Origin: Arcanobacterium sp. S3PF19
Lineage (GTDB): Bacteria > Actinomycetota > Actinomycetes > Actinomycetales > Actinomycetaceae
Assembly (NCBI RefSeq): GCF_000758825.1
Contig: NZ_JRMX01000014.1
Span: 1 to 64,000, forward strand
Reading direction: 5' to 3'
Length of the DNA stretch: 64,000 bases
Position 1 is the stretch's first letter; every line of letters begins with the position of its first letter. The position numbers and the translations under genes are program-made. Below, piece by piece: positions 45,061 through 53,911 of the stretch. The notes under the pieces were generated by a model. The model did not search any database and had not been told where the DNA came from. It saw nothing but the letters and a program-made list of their open reading frames with translations.

Positions 45061-45082
45061 CACCGGTTTGCACTCCGCACTG

Positions 45083-45117
45083 CCGGATCCGCCCGGGCGG
45101 ATCCGGTCTTTTTTTTG
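45083..45117 (+). terminator. Terminator of the DUF47-pit operon
   Basis: An uninterrupted palindrome starting CCGGATCCGCCCGGG, about 11 bp per arm, is followed by TCTTTTTTTT on the plus strand. It faces the convergent hypothetical gene at 45152. Confidence 0.9.
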
Positions 45118-45151
45118 GAGTCTGCCTCAAATTGCCCTGTTTCGGATTTCC

Positions 45152-45772
45152 CTATTCCAGATTTCCCGCCGTCAGCATCTCACCGGCAGCCTTAAACTCG
45201 CGTGCCGTGCGCAGCATAGCCATATTTCTCCGCGTCACTTCGGTTGCCAGCGGATGGGTATCCTCGGTAATCCATACGGGCGCAACAGTGGCCGTAAAAT
45301 CCGTGAAACGCGCGGACATACGCAAAACTTCGGCAAAATCCCCGCGGAAATTACCCTTAAAAACTTCGTCCCACTGCGCCTTCACCGTTTCCGGACGGGG
45401 AACGAGGGAAATGCGCTGCGGATCGGCGGTGGCAAAAAATGCGGAAGCGGCAGCAAAACGCTGCTCCGCATCCGAAAAATCGCGGCGGGTCCATTCGCGC
45501 AGCAGAAATCCGCGCCACAGAATTCCCGGCAGCGTCTCAGCCGGGGATTCTGCCCAAAAATCGGCGAGCGCATCAACCCCTTCTTCGTCGATCAACAGGC
45601 TTACACGCGCAATTACTTCTTCGGGCACCGCCTGAGCCGTTGGCAGGGGAACTACCGCCTGCGCTCCGGCATGGGCCAATTCGCTGCTGTAGGCAATATC
45701 CACGCCTCCCTCAATCAGATCAATCTGACCCGGTTTCAGCTGTGCGGGACGCCGCGGCCGATAGCGATTCAT
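45152..45772 (-). CDS. Hypothetical protein, conserved-looking actinobacterial
   Basis: 206 residues, soluble, no signal peptide, no recognised domain. It begins with a basic segment (MNRYRPRRPAQLKPGQIDLIEGG) and is otherwise acidic and helical. The stretch FWAESPAETLPGILWRGFLLREWTRRD suggests a folded domain. It stands alone between convergent pit and the plus-strand tRNA-Lys gene. I cannot assign a function. Confidence 0.6.
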   Translation of the reverse strand: MNRYRPRRPAQLKPGQIDLIEGGVDIAYSSELAHAGAQAVVPLPTAQAVPEEVIARVSLLIDEEGVDALADFWAESPAETLPGILWRGFLLREWTRRDFSDAEQRFAAASAFFATADPQRISLVPRPETVKAQWDEVFKGNFRGDFAEVLRMSARFTDFTATVAPVWITEDTHPLATEVTRRNMAMLRTAREFKAAGEMLTAGNLE

Positions 45773-45974
45773 TCCGTCCTCCCTGCATTTTCCGAAATAA
45801 ACCGGATACGCTTTTCCGTTTTCCTCCGGCCTGCCTCGTTTTCGCCCTCCATACGGTGCATGGCGCGAAAATGAGCAAACTCACTTTTATGCATTTCCAT
45901 TCCGGTCTTTTCGGGGGTTAAAATTATTTAGCGTTGCATGGGTTATTTTAACTCAACCGGTGTTTGACGCAAAA

Positions 45975-46047
45975 GGGCCTCTAGCTCAATTGGCAGAGCC
46001 GCGGACTTTTAATCCGTAGGTTGTGGGTTCGAGTCCCACGGGGCCCA
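45975..46047 (+). tRNA. tRNA-Lys (anticodon TTT)
   Basis: 73-nt cloverleaf. The acceptor stem GGGCCTC pairs with GGGGCCC, the anticodon loop is CTTTTAA with TTT, and the T-loop is GGTTCGAGTCC. The discriminator is A at 46047. CCA is not fully encoded (CCG follows). A terminator follows at 46054-46085. Confidence 0.97.
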
Positions 46048-46053
46048 CCGTTT

Positions 46054-46085
46054 CCCCGGAACGCGCTGCGTTCCGGGGAATTTTT
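46054..46085 (+). terminator. Terminator of tRNA-Lys
   Basis: CCCCGGAACGC-GCT-GCGTTCCGGGG (11 bp) followed by AATTTTT, seven bases after the tRNA end. Confidence 0.85.
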
Positions 46086-46091
46086 ACTGCT

Positions 46092-46985
46092 TTATTGCTT
46101 TTCTCTGCCGCGGCCGCTTCCGCCGCCGCTTTTATCTCCCGCGGGAAGCGAGACAAGCACCACTGCAAACGAGATCGCCACCAGTCCGAACAGTTCTCCC
46201 GGCGAGGGCACCTGATGCAGCAGGAGAAAACCGACCAGAAGCGAAGAAGCCGGGTACAGCGAAGCAAGCAGGGCATAGACGGAAGTGGAAATATAACGCA
46301 TTACGGTTACTTCCGCCACCACGGGGATAACGGAAGAAGACACGGCCACCGCCAGCATCAGCAGCAGCAGCCTGGTATCGGAAACAATCGGCATAAAATC
46401 AGGCACGGCCAGCGGAAGATAAAAAATACTGCCGGCAGCCATTCCGACCGCAAGGGAAGCCGGGCCGTCCCCGCGCACTGCCACTTTCCGCCCCAAAATC
46501 ATGTACGCCGCCCAGCACAGACCGGAAAAAATACTGAGCAGAATACCTTTCTGCACGCCCGGGTCGGTATAATCCACGCCGACCCACGAAATAGAGAAAA
46601 CACCGACCAGCGCCACAGCCAGCCCGCAGCGCACGCGCAGACTGCGTCCCGTCAGAAAAGAGATCACAACCGGGCCCAGATACTCCAAAGAAACGGCCGT
46701 CCCCAGCGACACATAACTCACTGCATAGTAAAAAACCACGTTCATTGAGGTCAGGGCAATGCCGAAAAAAACCGCGGAAAAGAACTGCCGCCGGGTCATT
46801 CGGGGACGCAGAAAGATGAGCAGCACCGCCGCGCCGAAGGTGAAACGCCCCCAGGCGATGGCGCCGGCATCCGCGTAGGGAAAGAGCTTCACCGCTATCC
46901 CGGCTCCCACATACTGCACCACAGCCGCAAAAATAATCGCCAGCGAAGCGAATACGACCGTAAACCGAGAATTTTTTAATGCCAC
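46092..46985 (-). CDS. EamA/DMT-family transporter (RhtA-like)
   Basis: About 297 residues from the likely GTG 46985 (VALKNSRFTV), preceded by GGGGTCGGAAAA; the frame is open 20 codons further. Ten helices form two EamA repeats (VVFASLAIIFAAVVQYVGAG... and KGILLSIFSGLCWAAYMILG). The layout matches inner-membrane drug/metabolite exporters such as RhtA of threonine and homoserine. The substrate is not shown. Unlike a metabolite-dedicated operon, the gene stands alone. Confidence 0.8.
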   Translation of the reverse strand: MALKNSRFTVVFASLAIIFAAVVQYVGAGIAVKLFPYADAGAIAWGRFTFGAAVLLIFLRPRMTRRQFFSAVFFGIALTSMNVVFYYAVSYVSLGTAVSLEYLGPVVISFLTGRSLRVRCGLAVALVGVFSISWVGVDYTDPGVQKGILLSIFSGLCWAAYMILGRKVAVRGDGPASLAVGMAAGSIFYLPLAVPDFMPIVSDTRLLLLMLAVAVSSSVIPVVAEVTVMRYISTSVYALLASLYPASSLLVGFLLLHQVPSPGELFGLVAISFAVVLVSLPAGDKSGGGSGRGREKQ

Positions 46986-47098
46986 TTTTCCGACCCCACT
47001 CAATAAAAACACACAGCGGAAAACGGCAGTCCGTCTTCCGCACACAGCAAGCCTACATCACCGCCCCGGGCGAAACTAAAGCCGGTTTTAAGATGTGA

Positions 47099-48820
47099 TC
47101 AGTTCCCGGGTTTTTCCCCGGCGGAAGGACCCCCGGCCTCCGTCTTGGCATCATGCGCACGTTTCGCGGAAGGGTTTTTTGCGTCTTCGCCGTCCGTCTG
47201 CGCATTATCTGTATTGTCTGCGGATTTGGCTTCGCCGTCGGCGTCGGCGTCGATAATCTCCGAAATTTTGCGGTTCCGTTCCGCGAAGGCTTCCTTTCCG
47301 GGACCGGAGTATGCTTTTTTCCGTTCTTCGTTTTTCGCCGATCCACTGAACAGCGAAGCCTCATGCCCTTCGCGCACATCGCTTTGCACTGCGCTTTCAC
47401 TTTGTTTGGAATCTGCGGCGGGAAGATCCACATTCGTCTGCACCGAAGGGAGTGTATCCATCCGCAGCGGGGGAAGAACACCGGTCTGTGCGGGTACGGA
47501 CGAAGGATAGAGCTCATCAAGTTTTGCCAGTTCCTCGGAGGAAAGAATAACGGTGCGCGACTGCGTGTCCGCGCCCGGCTGCTCCTGCCCGTATTCGGTA
47601 TTTTTCGGTGCCGAACCGTCTTTCCGGGGCGTGGGCGTATCGCCCGGAAGAAACTTATCCGGCGTTTCCGCTTCAAGGCGTTCTTCCATCATCGACTCTG
47701 TTTTTTTCTTTTCCGTGCTGAAATTTACCCGGTCGTACTGCGCGAAACGCATCCGCGGAATGGCCTGCCGTGCCTCGTTCTGAATCCACAGCACCATTTT
47801 TTCCCGCAGATAATTCTGCAGATCCGTAAGCGTGCCCGAGTCCTCCGCGGAAACCACGGCACGCAGCAGCAGAAATTCCCTGTGCACTTCCTTTACCTGC
47901 AGCACTCCCGTTTCCCCGTCCCACAGGTCGGTGTTGCGCAGCAGGAATTCAAGCTGTCTGCGGGCCAGGCCGATCGGTACCGCCCAGTCGACTTCCCATG
48001 TGACTTCGCCAAGCATCTGCGGTGCGCGGCGCGTCCAGTTTTCAAAACTTTCCGTGGTCATCAGTTTTGACGGCACAATAATCCGGCGCCCGTCCCAGAC
48101 GGCGAGCACCACGTAGGTAAGCGTGATTTCCTCAACCGAAGTGTAGTCCCCGTTGTATCTGACGATATCCCCCACGCGGATCGAGTCCGAAAATGCCAGC
48201 TGCAGCCCGGCAAACACATTGCTCAAAGTAGTCTGTGCGGCAAGACCGGCGACCACCGAAAAGACACCCGCGGACGCCAGCAGCGATGCGCCCGCTGTTC
48301 TGGCCTGCGGGAAGGTGAGCAGCGCGCCTCCCAATCCGAGCAGCCAGATTGCGGCCACAATCACCCGGTGCAGAATCTGCGTCTGCGTCTGGACGCGTTT
48401 CGCCCTGCGTTCCGAAGAGCGCAGCATTCGGCTGTGAATCAGCTTCACCGCGCCGTTTACCATACCTGCCGCAAACCATGTTCCGGCAACGATAAAGAGA
48501 ATCATAAAAGCATGGTCGAGAACCGTAAACCACTGCGGAATATTTTTCTCTTCCGCCACCGAATTCAGAATAAAAAATCCGATCCACGCACCCAGGACGG
48601 CGAAACCGAAGGTCACCTGTTTTGCCGTTGCGTCAAAAAACGGTTTGAAATTTATGCGGTACGAGGAGAGGAAACGCCCGATCCCCAAAAGCACCAGCGA
48701 CACGACCACGCCCACAACCAGGCCCACACCCACAGACAGAATCAGCTGCAGGATATTGAATGTGGTCTCGACTGCTTCCGCGGCAATTTCCCCACCGGTG
48801 GTATCGCACAAATAGTTCAT
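47099..48820 (-). CDS. MscS-family mechanosensitive channel with long acidic C-terminus
   Basis: 573 residues. Three or four N-terminal helices lead to the pore-lining block GVFSVVAGLAAQTTLSNVFAG, followed by the MscS beta domain (SDSIRVGDIVRYNGDYTSVEEITLTYVVLAVWDGRRIIVPS). The last 200 residues are Ser/Glu/Asp-rich and low complexity, beyond the usual MscS length of about 300-380. It opens under membrane tension and releases solutes on osmotic downshock. The gene is monocistronic, ending just before the EamA gene's upstream region. Confidence 0.88.
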   Translation of the reverse strand: MNYLCDTTGGEIAAEAVETTFNILQLILSVGVGLVVGVVVSLVLLGIGRFLSSYRINFKPFFDATAKQVTFGFAVLGAWIGFFILNSVAEEKNIPQWFTVLDHAFMILFIVAGTWFAAGMVNGAVKLIHSRMLRSSERRAKRVQTQTQILHRVIVAAIWLLGLGGALLTFPQARTAGASLLASAGVFSVVAGLAAQTTLSNVFAGLQLAFSDSIRVGDIVRYNGDYTSVEEITLTYVVLAVWDGRRIIVPSKLMTTESFENWTRRAPQMLGEVTWEVDWAVPIGLARRQLEFLLRNTDLWDGETGVLQVKEVHREFLLLRAVVSAEDSGTLTDLQNYLREKMVLWIQNEARQAIPRMRFAQYDRVNFSTEKKKTESMMEERLEAETPDKFLPGDTPTPRKDGSAPKNTEYGQEQPGADTQSRTVILSSEELAKLDELYPSSVPAQTGVLPPLRMDTLPSVQTNVDLPAADSKQSESAVQSDVREGHEASLFSGSAKNEERKKAYSGPGKEAFAERNRKISEIIDADADGEAKSADNTDNAQTDGEDAKNPSAKRAHDAKTEAGGPSAGEKPGN

Positions 48821-48915
48821 ACTTAAAGGTTAATAAATTCCGGATTTTTTTGCCGTTTTATTCGCGATTTTCCGCTCCCGGACCAAACGTGAGTAAAGGC
48901 ACAGCAAAATCGGTT

Positions 48916-48944
48916 TTGCATTTAGCCTTATTTATCGTTATGCT
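48916..48944 (+). promoter_or_regulatory. Promoter of the tRNA Glu-Asp-Phe array
   Basis: -35 TTGCAT (48916-48921), 17-bp spacer, -10 TATGCT (48939-48944). The expected start is near 48951, about 22 bases before tRNA-Glu. Confidence 0.7.
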
Positions 48945-48972
48945 AGTATCCGTTCCACCAGCGGAATAAATT

Positions 48973-49045
48973 GCCCCTATCGTCTAGTGGCCTAGGACAC
49001 CGGCCTTTCACGCCGATAACACGGGTTCGAATCCCGTTGGGGGTA
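48973..49045 (+). tRNA. tRNA-Glu (anticodon TTC)
   Basis: 73 nt. The acceptor GCCCCTA pairs with TGGGGGT (first pair G-U), anticodon loop CTTTCAC with TTC, T-loop GGTTCGAATCC, discriminator A. First gene of a three-tRNA array. A small CGGCT-GAAA-AGCCG hairpin follows. Confidence 0.97.
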
Positions 49046-49079
49046 CCGGCTGAAAAGCCGATGCACGCCGGTGCAATCC

Positions 49080-49153
49080 GGCCCTGTAGCGCAGTTGGTT
49101 AGCGCGCCGCCCTGTCACGGCGGAGGTCGCGGGTTCAAGTCCCGTCAGGGTCG
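49080..49153 (+). tRNA. tRNA-Asp (anticodon GTC)
   Basis: 74 nt. The acceptor GGCCCTG pairs with CAGGGTC, anticodon loop CTGTCAC with GTC, T-arm GCGGGTTCAAGTCCCGT, discriminator G as expected for Asp. A terminator-like hairpin CCCGG-TTCAT-CCGGG flanked by AAAAAC and GTTTTT lies between it and tRNA-Phe. Confidence 0.97.
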
Positions 49154-49191
49154 CGAAAAACATCCCGGTTCATCCGGGCGTTTTTCTATCC

Positions 49192-49264
49192 GGCTCTGTA
49201 GCTCAGTTGGTAGAGCGAACGACTGAAAATCGTTAGGTCACCGGATCGACGCCGGTCGGAGCCA
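49192..49264 (+). tRNA. tRNA-Phe (anticodon GAA)
   Basis: 73 nt. The acceptor GGCTCTG pairs with CGGAGCC, anticodon loop CTGAAAA with GAA, T-loop GGATCGACGCC, discriminator A. Last of the array; a terminator follows directly. Confidence 0.97.
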
Positions 49265-49270
49265 CAGCCA

Positions 49271-49301
49271 AACCCCTTGGACTGCCAAGGGGTTTTCTGT
49301 T
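49271..49301 (+). terminator. Terminator of the tRNA array
   Basis: 10-bp stem AACCCCTTGG-ACTG-CCAAGGGGTT followed by TTCTGTT, seven bases after tRNA-Phe. Confidence 0.85.
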
Positions 49302-49502
49302 CCCGGCAGACTTTCCCATATTCCGGGTTTCCCGCAGACTATCCGCTTTCCACACCTTTTTCCGGAAGCGGCCCGAACACGGAATTTCCGCCACCCGGCG
49401 GGGAAAGAGTGCACTCCTCTTTATTTTCGACTATTCTGGCATTATAACTGCGGACTGTGTGTCCGCACTCCGTACCCACATACGGCAGACCGAGGAGGAC
49501 CC

Positions 49503-50231
49503 GTGGAGAAAAAAAGAGCCACCGCCTGGGCGGTACACGCATTCACCCTGTCAGGGTTAATTTTTGCTTCTCTTGCCACACTCGCAATCATCGAAAACAG
49601 CCCGAAAATGATGTGGCTCTGGCTTGGCATTGCCATGGCCGTGGACGCCGTGGACGGAACGTTCGCCAGGCGCGCGCGGGTAAAGGAAATCATACCGTGG
49701 TTCGACGGCGGAATCGTAGACATCGCCGTCGATTATCTCACCTGGACTTTCCTCCCCGCCGTATTCATGTATCTCTTCCTGCCTCTGGGCCCGAAACCCC
49801 TGGCAATGGTGATTATGATTCTGGTTCTTGTTTCCTCGATGTTCTGCTACGCAAACGAGAACTGGAAATCAACCGATTTTTATTTCGTCGGCTTCCCCGC
49901 AGCCTGGAATATCGTTGCGGTTATCCTGTGGATTGTGCAGACGGGAGCCGTATTCAACGTTCTTGTCACCGTGATTCTCGCGGTTCTCACCCTCGTTCCC
50001 ACATACTACACACACCCGTTCCGCGTAAAGAAAATGATGGCAGTCAATATCGCAACCATCACGCTGTGGATTCTCTCCACCGCCGTATTGGTTGCCGTGT
50101 ACCCGAAGGGAAACACAGGTGCGTGGTTCGTGTTTTGGGTCACGGGGGCGTGGTTTATGATTACGGGCATAATCCGCACGGTAAACGGAAAGGCGGATAC
50201 CGAAGCCGCGGCCGGCGCGGAACGACACTAA
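49503..50231 (+). CDS. pcs: Phosphatidylcholine-synthase-like CDP-alcohol phosphatidyltransferase
   Basis: 242 residues, about eight helices. The active-site motif runs from DGTFAR (residues about 53-58), then 12 residues to the Gly of FDGGIVDIAVD. The DG-x2-AR-x12-G-x3-D-x3-D spacing is that of Pcs enzymes rather than the x8 spacing of PgsA/PssA. The N-terminus AWAVHAFTLSG is also Pcs-like. Pcs joins CDP-diacylglycerol and choline to phosphatidylcholine. SD GAGGA is about six bases before the GTG/ATG-proximal start. The substrate is inferred. Confidence 0.8.
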   Translation: MEKKRATAWAVHAFTLSGLIFASLATLAIIENSPKMMWLWLGIAMAVDAVDGTFARRARVKEIIPWFDGGIVDIAVDYLTWTFLPAVFMYLFLPLGPKPLAMVIMILVLVSSMFCYANENWKSTDFYFVGFPAAWNIVAVILWIVQTGAVFNVLVTVILAVLTLVPTYYTHPFRVKKMMAVNIATITLWILSTAVLVAVYPKGNTGAWFVFWVTGAWFMITGIIRTVNGKADTEAAAGAERH

Positions 50232-51190
50232 ACACCGGCCGGTCTGCGCAGAACCCGCGACACCTGCCGGTCGCGGATCGCCCGGTACAGCTCCAGCAGG
50301 ATGGCTGCGGTAATCATTCCCGCCACAACCAGATTCACGAAAAAAGGATAATGGTCTCCGTGCGACCAAAAATAGATATACGGGGAAATAAAGGTAACCA
50401 GCGTGACAATCATTCCGACAAAACGGCGCAGACGCGTCTTTCCGACCACAAATTCCAAAATTCCCCATGTGTAGGGAATCGCACTGACCACGTCTATCCC
50501 CCACAGCACCCACACATTGCCGCGAAAATTCGGCACCCACAGCACGGGCAGCGCCCGCAGCAGAGAATAAATCAAAATTACGGCGTATGCGACAAACGTG
50601 GGGGAATGCATCAGCCGAAACGCGCGCGAACGCTCCAGAACTTCCACTTTTGCCTCACGCAGCATTGCGTAACACGCAGTTGAGACGGCCTTGGAATCAA
50701 TTCCCTCCAGATGGAACCGCACCCATTCTTTTTCCGCTTCCGTCCCCGAAAGCAGACGGCGCAGGAGCGTTACGGGACTTACTGCCACGGGAATCAGCAT
50801 CTTAGTGCCCGGATGGCGCAGACGCATATCCGCAGGGACGGGAGTGCCCGGGCCGGCGGTAACAAACACATCTTTTCCCAAACATTTATGAAGATCTGCC
50901 AATTTCTCCGGTTCGATCAGAGAAACCCACAGCAAAATTCGCCTTTCGATGGAGTCGCGGAGAACTTTGCCCAGTGTTTCCGCGCCGCCCGGGGAAAAAC
51001 TGCCGGGAGTAATCCTCCCCGGGATATCTATTTCCCACACCTTGGAAGAAGTAAGCGAACCGATTCTGTCCACCCCCGAGACTTCCACCAGAATCTGCGG
51101 ATCAAACACCGCCTCATGCACAAGGTGAATGTCCGTAACTGAATAAAGGGTAAACACACTGTAATTCTGCCATGAACACGGGAAAAGCAA
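50228..51190 (-). CDS. Hypothetical membrane protein with four C-terminal helices
   Basis: 320 residues. An N-terminal soluble part (about 1-190) with no recognised domain is followed by four helices (FVAYAVILIYSLLRALPVLW, VWVLWGIDVVSAIPYTWGI, RRFVGMIVTLVTFISPYIYFW and FFVNLVVAGMITAAILLELY). The stop TAG shares bases with the convergent pcs TAA, with no terminator between. The start is uncertain: ATG 51190 has no SD, and GTG 51157 is possible. Function unknown. Confidence 0.6.
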   Translation of the reverse strand: MLFPCSWQNYSVFTLYSVTDIHLVHEAVFDPQILVEVSGVDRIGSLTSSKVWEIDIPGRITPGSFSPGGAETLGKVLRDSIERRILLWVSLIEPEKLADLHKCLGKDVFVTAGPGTPVPADMRLRHPGTKMLIPVAVSPVTLLRRLLSGTEAEKEWVRFHLEGIDSKAVSTACYAMLREAKVEVLERSRAFRLMHSPTFVAYAVILIYSLLRALPVLWVPNFRGNVWVLWGIDVVSAIPYTWGILEFVVGKTRLRRFVGMIVTLVTFISPYIYFWSHGDHYPFFVNLVVAGMITAAILLELYRAIRDRQVSRVLRRPAGV

Positions 51191-51269
51191 AAACCGGCTT
51201 CCGCCGCGGCTTCTTTTGTCCGCTTTGCGCTTCGCGGTAGAATCGATGGTATCTGCCAGAGGAGAGTCA

Positions 51270-52796
51270 ATGAATGCACATTTACCTTTCTGCCGCTATG
51301 TCGGGGAACTACGCAGCCGCGGACTCCTGAGAGGAGAATCTGCCACGCATGGCGCGCAAAATACGCAGATCGGATACATCACATACGATTCGCGCCGGGT
51401 CCGTCCGGGCACTCTGTTTATCTGCAAAGGCGCGGGCTTTAAGGAAACTTACCTGGCGGACGCGAAAAACTCCGGTGCGGTGGCATACGTATCGGAAACC
51501 AAATACGAAAACGTTGACCTGCCGGCACTGACCGTTTCCGATGTGCGGGAGGCGACAGTGGTGCTGGGGCAGATGTTTTACGGGCACGTAACCGACCGCC
51601 TGACTACCGTCGGAATCACGGGCACAAAAGGCAAAAGCACCACCGCATACTATCTGCGTGCGATTCTGGACGCCCAATTTGCCGCAGAAGGCCGCAGGCC
51701 GGCCGCGATTATGTCTTCCATCCATACTTTTGACGGCGTTTCCGAAACGGAATCGGATCTGACAACACCGGAGCCTCTCGAGCTGTACGCGCATTTTCAA
51801 AACGCATTCGATTCCGGCCTGACGCATATGATTATGGAAGTGTCTTCCCAGGCGCTGAAATACGGACGCGTACAGGGAATGTCTTTTGACGTTGCCTGCT
51901 TTCTGAATATCGGCGAAGATCATATCAGCCCGGTCGAACACCCTGATTTTGCCGATTACTTTGCATCCAAACTGAAAATTTTCAGCCTGGCCAAAATTGC
52001 GTGCATCAATGCCGATTCGGACCGTTTTGCACAAATTGTGCAGGCGGCGGAAAAAGCCGGCGCGGACGTGGTCACGTTCGGAAAAAACGGCGCGGACGTG
52101 CGTATTTCCAATATTCGGGTTCTGAGCGGCGAGATTGTTTTCAGGGTTGATTCACGCAGCTTCCGGGGAGATTTCAGTATCACCATGCCGGGCGTGTTCA
52201 ATGTGGAAAACGCCGCGGCGGCAATTGCCGTTGCACAGTGCCTGAACGTGCCCGAACAGTACGTGCGCGAGGGGCTGCGAAAAGCACGCGCCGAAGGGCG
52301 GATGCAGATTTACAAAAGCGCAGACGGCCTGGTTACGGGGGTCGTCGATTTCGCCCACAACAAAATGAGCTTCCGCGCCGTGTTTGACACCATGAAGCAG
52401 ATGAATCCGCAGGCGCAGATTGTTGCCGTTTTCGGTTCGGCAGGCGGAAAAGCCATCTCCCGCAGAAAAGACCTGGGGCAGACGGCCGGCGAATACGCCG
52501 ATTTTGTGATCCTCACCGAAGACGATCCGGGCAGTGAACCGGTTGCGGATATCTGCGCCGATATTGCCCGCTATGTGAGCTGCCCGTACATGACTGTTCC
52601 CGCGCGGGACGAGGCTATTGGGAAAGCAATTCTGGGCGAATATCCGCACAGCGGAAACGCTTTGCCGCGCGTTGTGCTCTGTTTGGGAAAAGGGCACGAA
52701 AGTACCATGAAATATGCCCGGGGCCCGGAAGTTTTTCCTTCCGACTCCGTGCTGGTGCAGCGTTTTCTCGCGCAATACAACGCTTTGCACGCCTAG
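51270..52796 (+). CDS. murE: UDP-N-acetylmuramyl-tripeptide synthetase (MurE), non-DAP type
   Basis: 508 residues from ATG 51270, which has AGAGGAG six bases upstream; an in-frame start at 51216 lacks one. ATP loop GITGTKGKSTT, central LTTPEPLELYAHFQ and the C-terminal amino-acid-binding loop LTEDDPGSEPV are seen. DAP-adding enzymes carry DNPR there; DDPG suggests L-Lys or L-Orn at stem position 3, as in Actinomycetaceae. It adds the third stem residue to UDP-MurNAc-L-Ala-D-Glu. The gene stands outside a mur cluster, as in many Lys-type organisms. Confidence 0.9.
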   Translation: MNAHLPFCRYVGELRSRGLLRGESATHGAQNTQIGYITYDSRRVRPGTLFICKGAGFKETYLADAKNSGAVAYVSETKYENVDLPALTVSDVREATVVLGQMFYGHVTDRLTTVGITGTKGKSTTAYYLRAILDAQFAAEGRRPAAIMSSIHTFDGVSETESDLTTPEPLELYAHFQNAFDSGLTHMIMEVSSQALKYGRVQGMSFDVACFLNIGEDHISPVEHPDFADYFASKLKIFSLAKIACINADSDRFAQIVQAAEKAGADVVTFGKNGADVRISNIRVLSGEIVFRVDSRSFRGDFSITMPGVFNVENAAAAIAVAQCLNVPEQYVREGLRKARAEGRMQIYKSADGLVTGVVDFAHNKMSFRAVFDTMKQMNPQAQIVAVFGSAGGKAISRRKDLGQTAGEYADFVILTEDDPGSEPVADICADIARYVSCPYMTVPARDEAIGKAILGEYPHSGNALPRVVLCLGKGHESTMKYARGPEVFPSDSVLVQRFLAQYNALHA

Positions 52797-52938
52797 ATTC
52801 CTTATCCGTCCGGGAATCTTCCGCCGTTTTCAGGCTAACATTTGCACCTTTTTTATGAAAGAATGGAGATGTCTTCATCTATGTGCTTATCGGCCCGGAC
52901 GAAGTTTTTCTCCGGACGGACCTCTAAGGAGTGCTATT

Positions 52939-53388
52939 TTGCATACTAACGGACAGCGCAGCGGGAGCGGGCGCACAGTCTCACCGTCGGAAAAAAATCT
53001 TACGGAGTCTTCCGATTCGGCGGGCACGCTCATCGGAAAGATTACGGCCCAGTTTTCGGCCCTCGTACGCGACGAAATCAGGTTTGCGTCACTGAACGCA
53101 AAAATGAAAGTGCTAAAAATCGGACTGGGGGGAATACTTCTTGCCTGCGCGGGCGTGCTTGCGCTGTATCTGCTCGAAATGCTGCTGCTGGCAGCCGCTT
53201 TCGGTCTGTCCGCCGCTGTCCCCCTCTGGCTTGCATTCCTCATTATGGCAGGGATTTTGCTGGTGACGGTTCTGATCCTGGCACTGCTGGGGATCAGGGC
53301 GCTGAAATCCTCGCGCCGTCACGCGGTAAATCCCAAAGCCGGACTGGCCAAAGACATTGCGGTTCTGAAGAAAGGAATTAAAAAATGA
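52939..53388 (+). CDS. Phage-holin-family (Holin-X, DUF1469) membrane protein (TTG start)
   Basis: 149 residues from TTG 52939, chosen because AAGGAG lies seven bases upstream at 52926-52931. The N-terminus is Ser/Gly-rich and hydrophilic. Two helices follow (VLKIGLGGILLACAGVLALYLLEMLLLAAA and AVPLWLAFLIMAGILLVTVLILALL), then a basic tail. Despite the family name it is not a phage holin in actinobacteria; the role is unknown, possibly cell-envelope related. Its stop overlaps the DUF3618 gene by four bases. Confidence 0.8.
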   Translation: MHTNGQRSGSGRTVSPSEKNLTESSDSAGTLIGKITAQFSALVRDEIRFASLNAKMKVLKIGLGGILLACAGVLALYLLEMLLLAAAFGLSAAVPLWLAFLIMAGILLVTVLILALLGIRALKSSRRHAVNPKAGLAKDIAVLKKGIKK

Positions 53389-53720
53389 CTGCTTCTACCG
53401 GGAAAACGGATAAGGAACTGCAGGCCGAAGCCCGTCTTGCCGCACGGGTAAAATGCGCCGCCGACTACGAAGCCCCGAAGGAAGACAGACGCAGCGCCGA
53501 AGAAGTTGCCGCAGACATCGCCCGCACGCGCCTGGAACTGGAAGCCACGGTTGACGAACTGACGAACTGTCTTCGTCCGCAGAATCTGCTCCGCACGGCG
53601 AAAAAGGAAATTTCCTCCCTTGTCTGCCGGGCGGCACACGGTGAAGTCAAACCGTGCGTGATTGTGCTCGGTGCGGTTTTGGGGCTGGTTTCCCTGACCG
53701 TGAAAGTCTTCCGCCGCTGA
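53385..53720 (+). CDS. DUF3618 protein
   Basis: 111 residues. A charged N-terminus precedes the DUF3618 block (EEVAADIARTRLELEATVDELTNCLRPQNL), and one C-terminal helix ends the protein (VIVLGAVLGLVSLTVKVF). DUF3618 is typically encoded beside Holin-X/DUF1469 in actinobacteria, as here with a four-base overlap. Function unknown. Confidence 0.82.
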   Translation: MTASTGKTDKELQAEARLAARVKCAADYEAPKEDRRSAEEVAADIARTRLELEATVDELTNCLRPQNLLRTAKKEISSLVCRAAHGEVKPCVIVLGAVLGLVSLTVKVFRR

Positions 53721-53911
53721 AAGACCGAAAGAGCGCTATCCGCTCCCGACGGCACCGATTCGGCTGCCGGCGTATTTTGGGTACTTTTTTCTCACAACTT
53801 TGGCATTGCATGGAGATTCGCGAAGTTTCAAGGTATCCTATTCATCAGAGAAAAAGAAAATGAAATTCGAGCACCAGGTGCTCCCGTAGAATGATGAGGG
53901 GGGTCGACCCA

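Noticed and set aside
52939-53388. Prophage holin from the phage-holin family name
   Set aside because: No lysin, integrase or other phage gene is near; the Holin-X plus DUF3618 pair is a chromosomal actinobacterial feature.
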